Of a DNA stretch of 64,000 nucleotides, positions 34,022-42,020 are shown one piece after another (within the stretch, counting starts at the first letter, position 1; each line of letters starts with the position of its first letter). A model generated the notes under the pieces. It searched no databases and was not told where the DNA came from. It saw only the letters and a list, made by a program, of their open reading frames with translations. This stretch comes from Thermococcus celericrescens (GTDB taxonomy: Archaea > Methanobacteriota_B > Thermococci > Thermococcales > Thermococcaceae). The stretch is taken from the NCBI RefSeq assembly GCF_001484195.1, contig NZ_LLYW01000013.1, positions 1 to 64,000 on the forward strand. Direction: 5' to 3'. The translations under genes and the position numbers were made by a program.

Positions 34022-34768
34022 ATGTATTCTATACGAGATGTTCAAGATATAATCTCCCATATAGTCTCTACCAAAGGGCATGTAGGAGTTCGGGACAGAG
34101 GCATAGAGATCCACATCCACGGAGGCCTTTCCGGCCAAGAATTCAGAGAGATAGAAAACACGGCCTGGAAAGGTGGGCTGGTCTTAGACAGGATATACTA
34201 CCACAGAAACAGCGACAGCCTCGCAATTAGGTTCAGAAAGCTAAGGGAATGGGGTGAAACCATGAGGAAAATATTCGAAGTATGGGCCCAAATCTCCAAG
34301 TCCAAAAGATACACCATTGACATCGTGGACCACCTAAGACAATTAATCGAATGGGAATTTGACGAACCCTACGAAGACTACATCACCCTAATCTCAGAGC
34401 AAATAGCCCGCGCCGAGCTCTTAGGAATAGCACAAAACCCCGACGGAACCTCTGGAGGCAAATACATCTTCTACCTCATGGAAATACAATGCCTCGGAAA
34501 CAGCCTCTACTTCATCGTAATGGCCAAAAAATACTACTGCAAAGACCAGAAAAAGGAATGCTCCCACCTTCACTCGTTGTATGTAGAACCCCAAGACTAC
34601 AAACACCTACTGCAAGTGATGACACTAATCAGAAAACTCGATGATCTAAATGGTAAAGCCCTGGATAAAGTCCTAAGAGACCTCCCACAAGATACACAGG
34701 ATAAAATTTGGGACAAATACCTGGCAACAATGGAGTCCCAAATCAAAGGAAACCTCCAGCTCCTTTAG
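34022..34768 (+). CDS. Hypothetical protein of the accessory island
   Basis: 248 residues. N-terminal part contains GIEIHIHGGLSGQEFREIE and a basic strand; the middle is helical; a Cys/His-rich insert YYCKDQKKECSHLH (about 180-193) could bind zinc. No family recognised. Codon use is AT-rich like the HEPN-like cassette. ATG 34022 follows GAGGTGACAC. Confidence 0.65.
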   Translation: MYSIRDVQDIISHIVSTKGHVGVRDRGIEIHIHGGLSGQEFREIENTAWKGGLVLDRIYYHRNSDSLAIRFRKLREWGETMRKIFEVWAQISKSKRYTIDIVDHLRQLIEWEFDEPYEDYITLISEQIARAELLGIAQNPDGTSGGKYIFYLMEIQCLGNSLYFIVMAKKYYCKDQKKECSHLHSLYVEPQDYKHLLQVMTLIRKLDDLNGKALDKVLRDLPQDTQDKIWDKYLATMESQIKGNLQLL

Positions 34769-34888
34769 TGGAAAAAGTTTAAACCTTCCATCTCCTAGTC
34801 TAAGCCAAGCAAACATTTCCCTAAGTGAGTAATTTAATAAATAACAAACACATACTTTAGGACACTGTTAAGACAGGAGGCCCACATC

Positions 34889-35320
34889 ATGGCCGAACAG
34901 GATAATACTAAAATCATCGAACCACTAGCGAAATTTCACGCCCAACCCACCACCAAAGGCCGAATCACCATTCCCAAAGAAACCCGCCGAGTCTTCGGCA
35001 TCGAAGAAGGCGACTACCTCGAACTAATCGTCCGCAAACTCGACCAACAGACCAAGAAGCCAACGAAAAGGGCAGTAGTGATAATTAAACTAAATATCAC
35101 TGGCCAAGGAGTCATTCCAGCAGAACTCATTAGAAAAATGGATATAAAAATCAAAAAAGATGTCCTGGAAATTCTTTTAGTCCAGTTCTTTAAACCAGAA
35201 GAGGTTCTAAAAGGAAGGATTGTATTCGAGAAATATGTACAAGACCTCTTGAAAAAAGGATATGCCATCATCTCCGAAGAGGATGAAAGGAACACTATCC
35301 AGTTTGACTTCAAAGTGTGA
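34889..35320 (+). CDS. AbrB/SpoVT-type DNA-binding protein
   Basis: 143 residues. N-terminal leader DNTKIIEPLAKFHAQP is followed by the swapped-hairpin AbrB core TTKGRITIPKETRRVFGIEEGDYLE (positions about 21-45) and a second, longer domain (NITGQGVIPAELIRKM to the end) that resembles a degenerate second hairpin. It probably autoregulates and may control the nearby origin. ATG 34889 follows ACAGGAGGCCCAC. It is the only intact copy of three with this leader. Confidence 0.75.
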   Translation: MAEQDNTKIIEPLAKFHAQPTTKGRITIPKETRRVFGIEEGDYLELIVRKLDQQTKKPTKRAVVIIKLNITGQGVIPAELIRKMDIKIKKDVLEILLVQFFKPEEVLKGRIVFEKYVQDLLKKGYAIISEEDERNTIQFDFKV

Positions 35321-35371
35321 GTGCTTATTTTTTGACTTCTTAATTTAATTACTAACCAAAGTTGTCGAAAA

Positions 35372-35705
35372 GGTCACATAATCCGCATGTGACCCAATGT
35401 GACCTCGTGTGACCTATGTGACCCTACCCTTATTTTCCTTTATTTCAAAAAAGAAAGAATCATAGAGGAGTTTAGGTCACATGATTTTTGTCCCTAAAAA
35501 CACCCTATATGTGTTTTTTCTTGGTTAGATTAACCTAATTTTGAACATATGTTCAATTTCAAAGCAAAAATCCTCAAAAAACAAAATAATAAGGGGGGGT
35601 GTTTTTCTGGCGTGTGACCTTGTGACCTTAAAGTGGGGTTTAAATCGCTTTTTTCGCCAAAAGAAGGAAAATAAGCCCTGGTCACAAGGGTCACATGGGG
35701 TCACA
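35372..35705. promoter_or_regulatory. Putative replication origin with TGTGACC iterons
   Basis: Eleven copies of TGTGACC or its complement GGTCACA occur in this 334-bp stretch. Direct copies start at 35388, 35398, 35408 and 35417 (10, 10 and 9 bp apart) and at 35613 and 35621; inverted copies start at 35372, 35475, 35680, 35689 and 35699. The clusters bracket an AT-rich core (about 35482-35610) holding the palindrome TTGAACATATGTTCAA (35541-35556) and a 10-bp inverted repeat AAAAACACCC/GGGTGTTTTT (35496-35505, 35597-35606). Spacing of one helical turn and position upstream of rep fit an iteron origin. Confidence 0.75.
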
Positions 35706-35811
35706 TACATCTTGGTGTAACCTTATGTGGCCCTTCCTTAATGAGTTCTCAATTTTGTATAATGTTAGTCAAGAATAACCACAAAAAGCTTTTATAGTTT
35801 GTACTAAAATT

Positions 35812-35824
35812 AAGTACTGTACTT
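35812..35824. promoter_or_regulatory. Operator-like palindrome before the RHH gene
   Basis: AAGTACTGTACTT is a near-perfect inverted repeat about a central T, 21 bp before the ATG of the small RHH gene; half-sites GTAC recur at 35801 and 35832. A TTTTATAG box at about 35790-35797 is the likely TATA element. Probably bound by the encoded RHH protein. Confidence 0.55.
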
Positions 35825-35845
35825 AGATAACGTACGGTGGTCGCA

Positions 35846-36007
35846 ATGCCTCGCGAGGGATACAAGAGTATTGCGGTTCGTGAAGACACGTACCAGCTCT
35901 TCCAGCGCTACCGCGGGAAGCTCTTCATGGAGAAAGGCCGGAAAGTGACGGAAGACGAAACCCTGCGGGAACTTCTCTCCCACGTTCTGCCCGAGATAAA
36001 AACCTAA
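35846..36007 (+). CDS. Small RHH-like regulator upstream of rep, 53 aa
   Basis: 53 residues: strand segment YKSIAVREDTYQLFQRYRGK then helices ETLRELLSHVLPEI, the ribbon-helix-helix or small antitoxin pattern. ATG 35846 follows GGTGGTCGC. Stop lies 15 bp before rep, so the two are co-transcribed. Likely a copy-number or rep regulator acting on the palindrome just upstream (inference). Confidence 0.65.
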   Translation: MPREGYKSIAVREDTYQLFQRYRGKLFMEKGRKVTEDETLRELLSHVLPEIKT

Positions 36008-36022
36008 CCGAGGCGAAGACTC

Positions 36023-38119
36023 ATGGACCAGGAGGAAGTCAGAATCTACATCGAAACCTCACCGCTCCTCATGGCCTTCCAGGAACTGCTCAAGGAAGCC
36101 AGAACCTTAGAGGACGAGAACTACCTTCCAGCCGAGTTCAGGGGCTACCCGCTCGACTACATTGACTTCTACACCGTCATCTTCAAGCGCAGAGGAAGAT
36201 ACTATTGGATTCTCGACTATCACAGGCCCCGTGTGATCCTCCACAGAATCATTAGGAGAAAGGTCGTGGACGAGGAGGGCAAGCCTGTAAAGGACGAGGC
36301 CACGGGTGAGCCTGTTGTTGAGGAAGTTCCAATCCACGAGCAGACAATCCTTAACCTCGTGCCCATTGAGATACGGGCCTTCAGAGACTTCACTCTCGAA
36401 CTCGCCGCGAGGGAACTCGGAAGGAGCCCGCCAATCCTCTACCAGTGGACTGTCGCACTCAACAGCTGGAAGGGCCCGGTAATTCAGGAGCTTGAGCCTG
36501 TTTTGGCGGTGGAGCTCCTTGACAGGCTGAAGGAAATCGGTGGCCTGTTCTCCAGCGAGCCTCTAGCAAAGGAGGCTATTGACACGATTCTAACCCTCGC
36601 CCGCTACCTCAACGCCCTCCGTGTCGAAGACCGCCCAATGGCTCCTGGCATCTACTGGAACCCCAATACAGGCCAGCTTGAGGCGTATGACTTCGCCACG
36701 AGCATGCCCTCACCCGAGGAAGTCAAAGAGGCTCTCCTTTTGCTCGACGAGATATCAAGGACTGTGAACAAAACCTCGTGGCGCGAGAGCTGGCCCTACA
36801 AGTTCGGCAGGGCCATTAAATGGGCGCTCGTGGGTGGCCTTGGCTACGCATACAAGGTCTACAACGAGAAGCGGCGCTGGATTCCTTACTTATTATTAAT
36901 AGGAGAGTCTCAAACCGGCAAGACCCACAGCGTTGGAAGGGTCATCGCGGAGATGTGGTCCTCTCCGTTCACCTCCTCAGGTGCTTCATGGAGCCTCTAC
37001 ACTCTCAGTGAGCTGATTGCCTCAAGGGCGAGTGTCCTCATTCTGAACGAGGCGGCCAACCTCTTCCGCTCCCTCAACAGGGGCGACGAGGACGACAACC
37101 TGTTCAACTTGCTCAAGAACGCTCCGGAGCAGTACCTCTTCCGCTTCAAGAGCTACAAGGGCTCAATCAAAATCTACCCCTCGCTGGCCACGTTCGTTTT
37201 CACGGCCAATATGAGTGCTCCTCGGAACGAGGCCATTAGGAGGCGTTTTCTCACCGTCGAGTTCACGAAGGTGGACAAGATTCCGAAGGAGGCTCAGGGG
37301 AGGTTTGAGCGCGAGATTGTGCCAAAGATGGGCGTCCTCTCGGCAATCGGCAGGTTTGTTTTCAACCTCGTGAAGGCTGACCCTAAGCTCCTCGACAACC
37401 ACTGGATTGATCTGGCGGAGCTTCTTGTTAGGGCAGTGTACTCCTACGCAGGTCTGCCTGTTCCTCAGTGGCTCAGGGAGGCAAGCCTTGAGGAGAACTT
37501 CATCGAGGAGCTTGAGGCCGAGAAGGTTGAGTACGTGACGACGTGGCTTAGGAGGCACTTCAACGAGCTTTACCTCAAGAACGTCAAGAAGAGCTTCGAG
37601 GACAGGGCTGACTACATCCGCGAGCGCGTTGAGTACGTTCTCCGGGCGAATTACAGCGAGTATTTCTATCTCAGGGACGGCGAGGTTATCATCTTCAGGA
37701 GCCTCCTCGATGCTTTGAAGGCTGACAAGAAGGACCTCGACATCTACAGCTTCCAAGACCTTTCCAGACTCATGGATTGGACATACACTTTCAAGAAACT
37801 ACATGGACGTTCTTACCGCGTCGCCGTTGTTCCTCTCCAGGACTTCCTTGACCAGGTCGCGCCGATGGAGCGGGAGGAGTATGGGGCCGAGGTTTTCAGC
37901 GTTCTGGACGAGGTCGTGAACGTTCTGGCGATGCAACCGCTGTCCTTTGAGGAGCTGGCTGAGCAGACGAGGATTCCTGAGACTATCCTTAGGACGGCTC
38001 TGGACGTTCTAAAGACTAAGGGCGTGGTCTTCGAGGCGGGCGATAAGCTGGTTCTGGACCGGAAGAAGGCGGTTGCTGAGGGGTTTAACATCGTTTATTT
38101 GGGCGAATCGCGCGCATGA
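36023..38119 (+). CDS. Replication initiator/helicase Rep (AAA+/SF3-like)
   Basis: 698 residues. The N-terminal about 270 residues form a Rep-specific domain with no motif I can name. ATPase core follows: Walker A GESQTGKTHS at 294-303, Walker B-like VLILNEAANLF (N342-E343), sensor-1 FVFTANMS and an Arg-finger region RNEAIRRRFLTVEF. A winged-helix tail (LSFEELAEQTRIPETILRTA, about 640-685) ends it. The combination is that of plasmid/viral initiator helicases and of the pT26-2 Rep family (inference). The iteron region lies immediately upstream. Confidence 0.8.
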   Translation: MDQEEVRIYIETSPLLMAFQELLKEARTLEDENYLPAEFRGYPLDYIDFYTVIFKRRGRYYWILDYHRPRVILHRIIRRKVVDEEGKPVKDEATGEPVVEEVPIHEQTILNLVPIEIRAFRDFTLELAARELGRSPPILYQWTVALNSWKGPVIQELEPVLAVELLDRLKEIGGLFSSEPLAKEAIDTILTLARYLNALRVEDRPMAPGIYWNPNTGQLEAYDFATSMPSPEEVKEALLLLDEISRTVNKTSWRESWPYKFGRAIKWALVGGLGYAYKVYNEKRRWIPYLLLIGESQTGKTHSVGRVIAEMWSSPFTSSGASWSLYTLSELIASRASVLILNEAANLFRSLNRGDEDDNLFNLLKNAPEQYLFRFKSYKGSIKIYPSLATFVFTANMSAPRNEAIRRRFLTVEFTKVDKIPKEAQGRFEREIVPKMGVLSAIGRFVFNLVKADPKLLDNHWIDLAELLVRAVYSYAGLPVPQWLREASLEENFIEELEAEKVEYVTTWLRRHFNELYLKNVKKSFEDRADYIRERVEYVLRANYSEYFYLRDGEVIIFRSLLDALKADKKDLDIYSFQDLSRLMDWTYTFKKLHGRSYRVAVVPLQDFLDQVAPMEREEYGAEVFSVLDEVVNVLAMQPLSFEELAEQTRIPETILRTALDVLKTKGVVFEAGDKLVLDRKKAVAEGFNIVYLGESRA

Positions 38120-38130
38120 GGTGGTTCGGA

Positions 38131-38313
38131 ATGAGGGCTGTGGTTGTTGGTCCCGCGTTCCCGCGGGAGTTTCGGGCCAGGGTGGAAGTCCAGTCTAGGG
38201 GTGACGTGGAGAGGATTGCCAGGATGGCAGGCGTGCCGGTGCTGGAGAATTCCGCCACGTGGTTCTGCGTGGTGGATGGGACGGTTTACGTTGCCATGAA
38301 GCGGAGGAGGTGA
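38131..38313 (+). CDS. Small hypothetical protein, 60 aa
   Basis: ATG 38131 has GAGGTGG upstream; ATG 38116 overlaps the rep TGA and is an alternative. Alternating strands and a basic KRRR end, single Cys. First of a train of tiny overlapping genes. No family. Confidence 0.55.
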   Translation: MRAVVVGPAFPREFRARVEVQSRGDVERIARMAGVPVLENSATWFCVVDGTVYVAMKRRR

Positions 38314-38319
38314 AGGCCG

Positions 38320-38457
38320 ATGTCTGAGCCTGGCTATTTGGAGGAGTTGTTGGAGATGCTGGAGAGTCCGGACGAGGAAGAGCGCTGGCTGGCCATGGAG
38401 TTGCTCGACGATCTTGAGGAGGAGTTGTTCTTCCTTCAGGTCACGGGGGGATTGTGA
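38320..38457 (+). CDS. Tiny acidic protein, 45 aa
   Basis: ATG 38320 after GGAGGTGAAGG. Very acidic helical peptide (LEELLEMLESPDEEERW, LLDDLEEEL) with no Lys or Arg besides one Arg. A DNA-mimic or adaptor is conceivable but unproven. Stop abuts the next ATG. Confidence 0.55.
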   Translation: MSEPGYLEELLEMLESPDEEERWLAMELLDDLEEELFFLQVTGGL

Positions 38458-38649
38458 ATGGGGAAGCGTGGTCGTCCTCCGGTGGTAAAGCCCTGGCTGG
38501 TGACTATCAGCGGGAAAACCGCCAGGAAAATCGTAATCCTCGCTCGGACTCGACAGGAAGCGGAAGAAAAAGCCCGCTTCATGGTCAAGCAGAGTTTTCC
38601 GTTCTCGACTTTTTCAGTTAGGAGGTACTACGGGAGGGTTAGCGCATGA
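38458..38649 (+). CDS. Small basic protein, 63 aa
   Basis: Very basic: KRGRPPVVKPWLV (AT-hook-like GRPP) then KTARKIVILARTRQEAEEKA. A DNA-binding role is plausible. ATG follows directly on the previous TGA; the TGA overlaps the next gene. Confidence 0.6.
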   Translation: MGKRGRPPVVKPWLVTISGKTARKIVILARTRQEAEEKARFMVKQSFPFSTFSVRRYYGRVSA

Positions 38650-38858
38650 CTGAAGTTTTGCCCGAAAAGGTCAGCATTACCAAGCCTTCCGAGGTGCCCG
38701 GTGCCGTGGTGCTGAGCCTCACAACGCCAGCCTCGTGGGAGGATTTCCAGGGCTTCCTGAAGGCGGTTGAATCTCTGCAAAGTGATGGTTTCGTTGTTCG
38801 CTCGGTCGAGTCGAGCTACAAGCTGTTCCGCGTATGGTTGAGGAGGGAGGAGGGATGA
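38646..38858 (+). CDS. Small hypothetical protein, 70 aa
   Basis: Alpha/beta domain: VSITKPSEVPGAVVLSL, then WEDFQGFLKAVESL, then VVRSVESSYKLFRVWL, a strand-helix-strand of ferredoxin-like type. Overlaps both neighbours by 4 bp. Function unknown. Confidence 0.6.
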   Translation: MTEVLPEKVSITKPSEVPGAVVLSLTTPASWEDFQGFLKAVESLQSDGFVVRSVESSYKLFRVWLRREEG

Positions 38859-39529
38859 GCAGGCCAAGGATTTTTGACCTCTATGGTGCTGTCGTCGGCG
38901 AAATCATGGAGTGGGGCCAGCTCTTGCCCGAAGAGCTTGCCCAAGTGCCGCTCCCGGAGTGGTTCCTTGAGATGATGGTGCTGAGGAGGGCAGTGTATCC
39001 AGACCAGGTCAAGAGGTACATTGTGGAGTTTGCCGCCCACGGCCTTGTCAAGTTCCGTTCCGCCGTGCCGAGGATGCCAGATTACCCGTCTTGGCTTCCG
39101 AAGGTCTTCGATCAGCCAGTTGATGTCGTTTACCTGATTCCAACCTCGAACGTGCCGCCTGTCACGATCCTGAATAGGGTTGAAGAATTCACTAAGGCGG
39201 CTTTTCGTAGGGGCAGGCTGGACAAGGAAGAGGGAGGGGTAATAGTCGGATGGAATGACGCGAAGCGCCTCAACGTAATGTTGCTTACAACAACTCAGCT
39301 TTCACGGGCCCTCTTTAATCATATTAGGGATCCTCTGCCAAACGAGGTCGCGTACAATTTCTATCACTACGCGCTCAGGTCACTACAGTGGTTCTTCAGG
39401 TTCCTTCAAGAGAGGGGAGTGCTGAGGATGGAGGACGAGGGCATTAGGCTTCTTGTTTCTCTCGGTGAGGCTGTTGAGAAGGTTGACGAGTACCTTGTAA
39501 GCCTGACGGGAGGCGAAAGCCATGAGTGA
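38855..39529 (+). CDS. Hypothetical protein, 224 aa
   Basis: Largest gene of the small-gene train: N-terminal helical WGQLLPEELAQVPLPEWF, central region with VVYLIPTSNVPP, then LRSLQWFFRFLQERGVLRMEDEG, a winged-helix-like end. May be a transcription or replication accessory. ATG 38855 overlaps the upstream TGA; the longer 38834 start would run into the previous gene. Confidence 0.62.
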   Translation: MSRPRIFDLYGAVVGEIMEWGQLLPEELAQVPLPEWFLEMMVLRRAVYPDQVKRYIVEFAAHGLVKFRSAVPRMPDYPSWLPKVFDQPVDVVYLIPTSNVPPVTILNRVEEFTKAAFRRGRLDKEEGGVIVGWNDAKRLNVMLLTTTQLSRALFNHIRDPLPNEVAYNFYHYALRSLQWFFRFLQERGVLRMEDEGIRLLVSLGEAVEKVDEYLVSLTGGESHE

Positions 39530-39767
39530 GGCGGACTTCTGGAGTTGGGTCGCTTCGGAGAAGCGCAAGCTGGATGTTGCCTTAGAGCAGCCCGTGGAAG
39601 TGCCGACCCTGCTTGAGTACGTCGAGCGCGAGCTCCAGATTGCCAGGGACACGGCGTTCTCCCTCTCTGCTCGCGGCGAGAAGGAGAACGCGGCCTACTG
39701 GTCTGGCTACGCGGATGCATTGGAGGACCTGCTGAAGAGGATTGAAAGAAGGGAGGTGAGGGCATGA
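39522..39767 (+). CDS. Small helical protein, 81 aa
   Basis: Helical and charged (LLEYVERELQIARDTAFSL, AAYWSGYADALEDLLKRI). Overlaps the previous gene by 8 bp and the next by 4 bp. No family. Confidence 0.58.
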   Translation: MSEADFWSWVASEKRKLDVALEQPVEVPTLLEYVERELQIARDTAFSLSARGEKENAAYWSGYADALEDLLKRIERREVRA

Positions 39768-39952
39768 GTGAGTACTCATTCACCTTTGTGAAGATAGATG
39801 GGGAATGGATGGATGAGGACGATGCGATAGAGGAGTATGGCATGAGCTACGTTGACATGGTTGAGGACTCCTTCGAGCTCAAGGTCGAGGCCGAGAACTG
39901 GAAGGACGCTGAGGAGAAGATCCGCATCGCTGCGGAGGCGCTGAGGAGGTGA
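39764..39952 (+). CDS. Small acidic protein, 62 aa
   Basis: Acidic: KIDGEWMDEDDAIEEYG, then FELKVEAENWKDAEEKIR; ATG in TGAGTGAG overlap. Strand-helix pattern. No family. Confidence 0.57.
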   Translation: MSEYSFTFVKIDGEWMDEDDAIEEYGMSYVDMVEDSFELKVEAENWKDAEEKIRIAAEALRR

Positions 39953-39956
39953 GGGC

Positions 39957-40133
39957 ATGAAAAAGAGATGGTTTGTTTTGACGACGTACACGCCGGCAGG
40001 AAACATTGCGGAGTTGACGGAGTTTGACAACGTCTTGAAGGCAACGGACTATGCACTCGAAAACAAGGGCGTCATCATCTCTGAGAAGAACATTGACGAC
40101 ATCATCAAACTGTTAGAGGAGGTGAGGGCATGA
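39957..40133 (+). CDS. Small hypothetical protein, 58 aa
   Basis: ATG 39957 has GAGGAGGTGAGGG upstream and the TGA overlaps the next ATG. KKRWFVLTTYTPAG then ELTEFDNVLKATDYALEN: strand, helix, strand; resembles the previous small alpha/beta proteins. Function unknown. Confidence 0.57.
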   Translation: MKKRWFVLTTYTPAGNIAELTEFDNVLKATDYALENKGVIISEKNIDDIIKLLEEVRA

Positions 40134-40315
40134 GCGTAATAGTCCAGCTCTGGAAGAAGGGGCATGAGGGAGAGCCATATTCTCTGATAGGCACGAGAAG
40201 AGTGGAAAGTCCTGAGGAGTTGAGGTACCTCGAGGAGCACTATGATGTCGAGTGGATTGGCATCGCAGACGACCAGGTCGAAAATTCTTCGACCAGGACG
40301 GGGGGCCGCTCATGA
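40130..40315 (+). CDS. Small hypothetical protein, 61 aa
   Basis: SVIVQLWKKGHEGEPY, then SPEELRYLEEHYDVEWIGI, alpha/beta, ending in a Ser/Thr/Arg tail. GAGGAGGTGAGGGC precedes the ATG. Overlaps next ATG by 4 bp. Confidence 0.57.
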   Translation: MSVIVQLWKKGHEGEPYSLIGTRRVESPEELRYLEEHYDVEWIGIADDQVENSSTRTGGRS

Positions 40316-40679
40316 TTCTCCGTCAGGAATTCTCCCCTCTCACCGCCCACCTACTCCTCGAGCACCCCGAGGCTAGCTGGACTTCGACGGCTGGTTCGAC
40401 TACTACATGCTCGAGGTTCGCCCCGGCAGGGGCCTGCACCACATCTACCTCACGCCGTGGGCGCGCTCGTGGAAGCTCAGCATGGAGTGCGAGGATCCGG
40501 CGAACTGCAGCGACGTGCTCAGCATTCGCGGGGACGTGGAGTTGCACTACCTGCGGCGCCCGGCCGACCCGTATGTTCCTGGCCCTGAGGAGATGTGGAA
40601 TATGGTCCGGGAGGAGGTTGGCCTTCCTCCTGTCGCGTTCCCCTCGAGCCGGACGCACGTCATCACGTGGGCGCCTTGA
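40312..40679 (+). pseudogene. Small plasmid gene with apparent single-base frameshift
   Basis: ATG 40312 overlaps the previous TGA and reads ILRQEFSPLTAHLLLEHPEA; from about 40375 coding sense continues one frame back as LDFDGWFDYYMLEVRPGRG to WAP at 40679. One missing base near GCTAGCTGGAC (about 40370-40382) would join them into a protein of about 122 residues. The shorter ATG 40407 ORF (90 residues) is the alternative. Function unknown. Confidence 0.55.
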
Positions 40680-40725
40680 GGGCGAACTGGACCTGGAAGG
40701 TGACCTGGCACCGGGGGGTGAGAGT

Positions 40726-40896
40726 ATGAGCTTCCAGACGGCTCTGGAACTCTACTCTGAAAGGGAGCGGCAGGAGCGCAGAAAAATCCTCGCGGCGGCG
40801 CAGGGCTTGAAGAAGCGCGTTCAGGCGTTTCAGAGAACCTACCGCAAGGACATCATGCGGGAAGTCATGGAGGTCCTCCTTGGGGGTGACGAGTGA
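40726..40896 (+). CDS. Small helical basic protein, 56 aa
   Basis: ATG 40726 with GGGGGGTGAG upstream. LELYSERERQERRKILAAA and KKRVQAFQRTYRKD make a basic helix pair, possibly nucleic-acid binding. It abuts the methylase gene. Confidence 0.55.
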   Translation: MSFQTALELYSERERQERRKILAAAQGLKKRVQAFQRTYRKDIMREVMEVLLGGDE

Positions 40897-41486
40897 TGGT
40901 TGCGGCTCTCTATCGTCTCCACCCCCAACAGACCTCGCTGAGAGATGCACTGCGGGCGGCGGAGCTGGCAGGCTTGGACGGACAGGTTGTGCTGGACCCC
41001 TTTGCCGGCACTGGCACGCTCGTCTATGCCGCTGCCCGGGCCGGTGCAAGGTTTGTTGTCGGCTCGGATATAGAGGATTGGAGTGAGTACCTTCGCCCGC
41101 AACTCTCAGAAGTTCAGAATTTCGCGCTGTATTGGCGCGTTGATGCAATGCATGCTGTCAAACGCTTTGAGCATGATGTCCTCTTCACGGACCCGCCGAA
41201 CCCGGCCCGCGTCGATGGGTCCGCACCGATTTCACTCGTGAGGGACTTCGGCATCAGCGGCTCTCAGTTGAAGAGTATGTTCAGCTTCAACGAGCGCAAT
41301 CTCATGGGTAGGGAGTGGGTCACAGTTACTTATGTAGTGAGGCTCATTCGCTATGAGCTTGAGCAAGGAAGGCGAGTCGTTGTTCATGCTTTCAGGGATT
41401 CTGGCAGGGATTTCGACTGGAAGAAGATTCTACGTAGGCACTTTCACGTGAGGACGATCTACGACGATTATGTGGAGGTGGTCTGA
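40896..41486 (+). CDS. DNA methyltransferase-like protein
   Basis: 196 residues. Motif I VLDPFAGTGTLVYAA and motif IV-like VLFTDPPNPARVD, in the order of amino-methyltransferases (N6-adenine or N4-cytosine type; DPPN rather than DPPY). The N-terminal LYRLHPQQTSLRDALRAA is like the start of archaeal TRM11/DNA-methylase relatives. ATG overlaps the upstream TGA (TGATG). The target-recognition domain seems minimal. It is directly followed by a nuclease-like gene. Confidence 0.72.
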   Translation: MVAALYRLHPQQTSLRDALRAAELAGLDGQVVLDPFAGTGTLVYAAARAGARFVVGSDIEDWSEYLRPQLSEVQNFALYWRVDAMHAVKRFEHDVLFTDPPNPARVDGSAPISLVRDFGISGSQLKSMFSFNERNLMGREWVTVTYVVRLIRYELEQGRRVVVHAFRDSGRDFDWKKILRRHFHVRTIYDDYVEVV

Positions 41487-42013
41487 TGGCTGCAGCTCGG
41501 GCCGAGATGGTCAGGCTTTCCGCCGACGCCGGAAAGCCCATTTACAAACCGTTCTTTGATTATATGCGCCGCTCTCTCCTCGACATGGAGAACAGGTACC
41601 TCTTCAGTGACTTGATCGAGTACCTGTTCCCTGGTGGGTTTGCCCTCTATGATGTGGATTCCATAGCTTTTGACAAGGAGTCGAGAGAGCCTGTTGCAGC
41701 CTTCGAGTTGAAGCGGAAGAGCTGGCGGGTTGCTCAGCGTGCATGGGAGAATGGCATGATTGAAGTGAACGGCTACCAGTTCCTCAGGCTAAAGAGGCTC
41801 TCAAGGCGCTTCAGCGTGCCTTTGTTTTACTTCATTTGGGCCGGTGAGAAGTTTGCAGTGTTCAAAGTTGACGATGTTTGGGCTGACTTGGAGCGGAAGT
41901 ACGAGGGGACCTCGGCGGAGGACTTGTACGCTGTGATACCGCTTGAGAGCGTCCAGGTGGCTGAGGACTTTACCGAGCTGAGGAGGATAATGGAGGGCGT
42001 CTTGGGGAGGTGA
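41486..42013 (+). CDS. PD-(D/E)XK nuclease-like protein
   Basis: 175 residues. YDVDSIAFDKESREPVAAFELKRKS has the D-x(13-16)-E-x-K pattern (about D58, E75, K77) of PD-(D/E)XK nucleases, followed by NGYQFLRLKRLSRRFSVPLFYFIW with the family's downstream helix and strand. The gene overlaps the methylase TGA, so the two are translated together. It could be the cutting half of a small restriction-modification pair or a DNA-repair nuclease; the sequence does not decide. Confidence 0.65.
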   Translation: MAAARAEMVRLSADAGKPIYKPFFDYMRRSLLDMENRYLFSDLIEYLFPGGFALYDVDSIAFDKESREPVAAFELKRKSWRVAQRAWENGMIEVNGYQFLRLKRLSRRFSVPLFYFIWAGEKFAVFKVDDVWADLERKYEGTSAEDLYAVIPLESVQVAEDFTELRRIMEGVLGR

Positions 42014-42020
42014 TGGGGTG

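Noticed and set aside
35372-35705. CRISPR array
   Set aside because: Units are 7 bp spaced 8-10 bp with both orientations, not 24-37-bp repeats with unique spacers.
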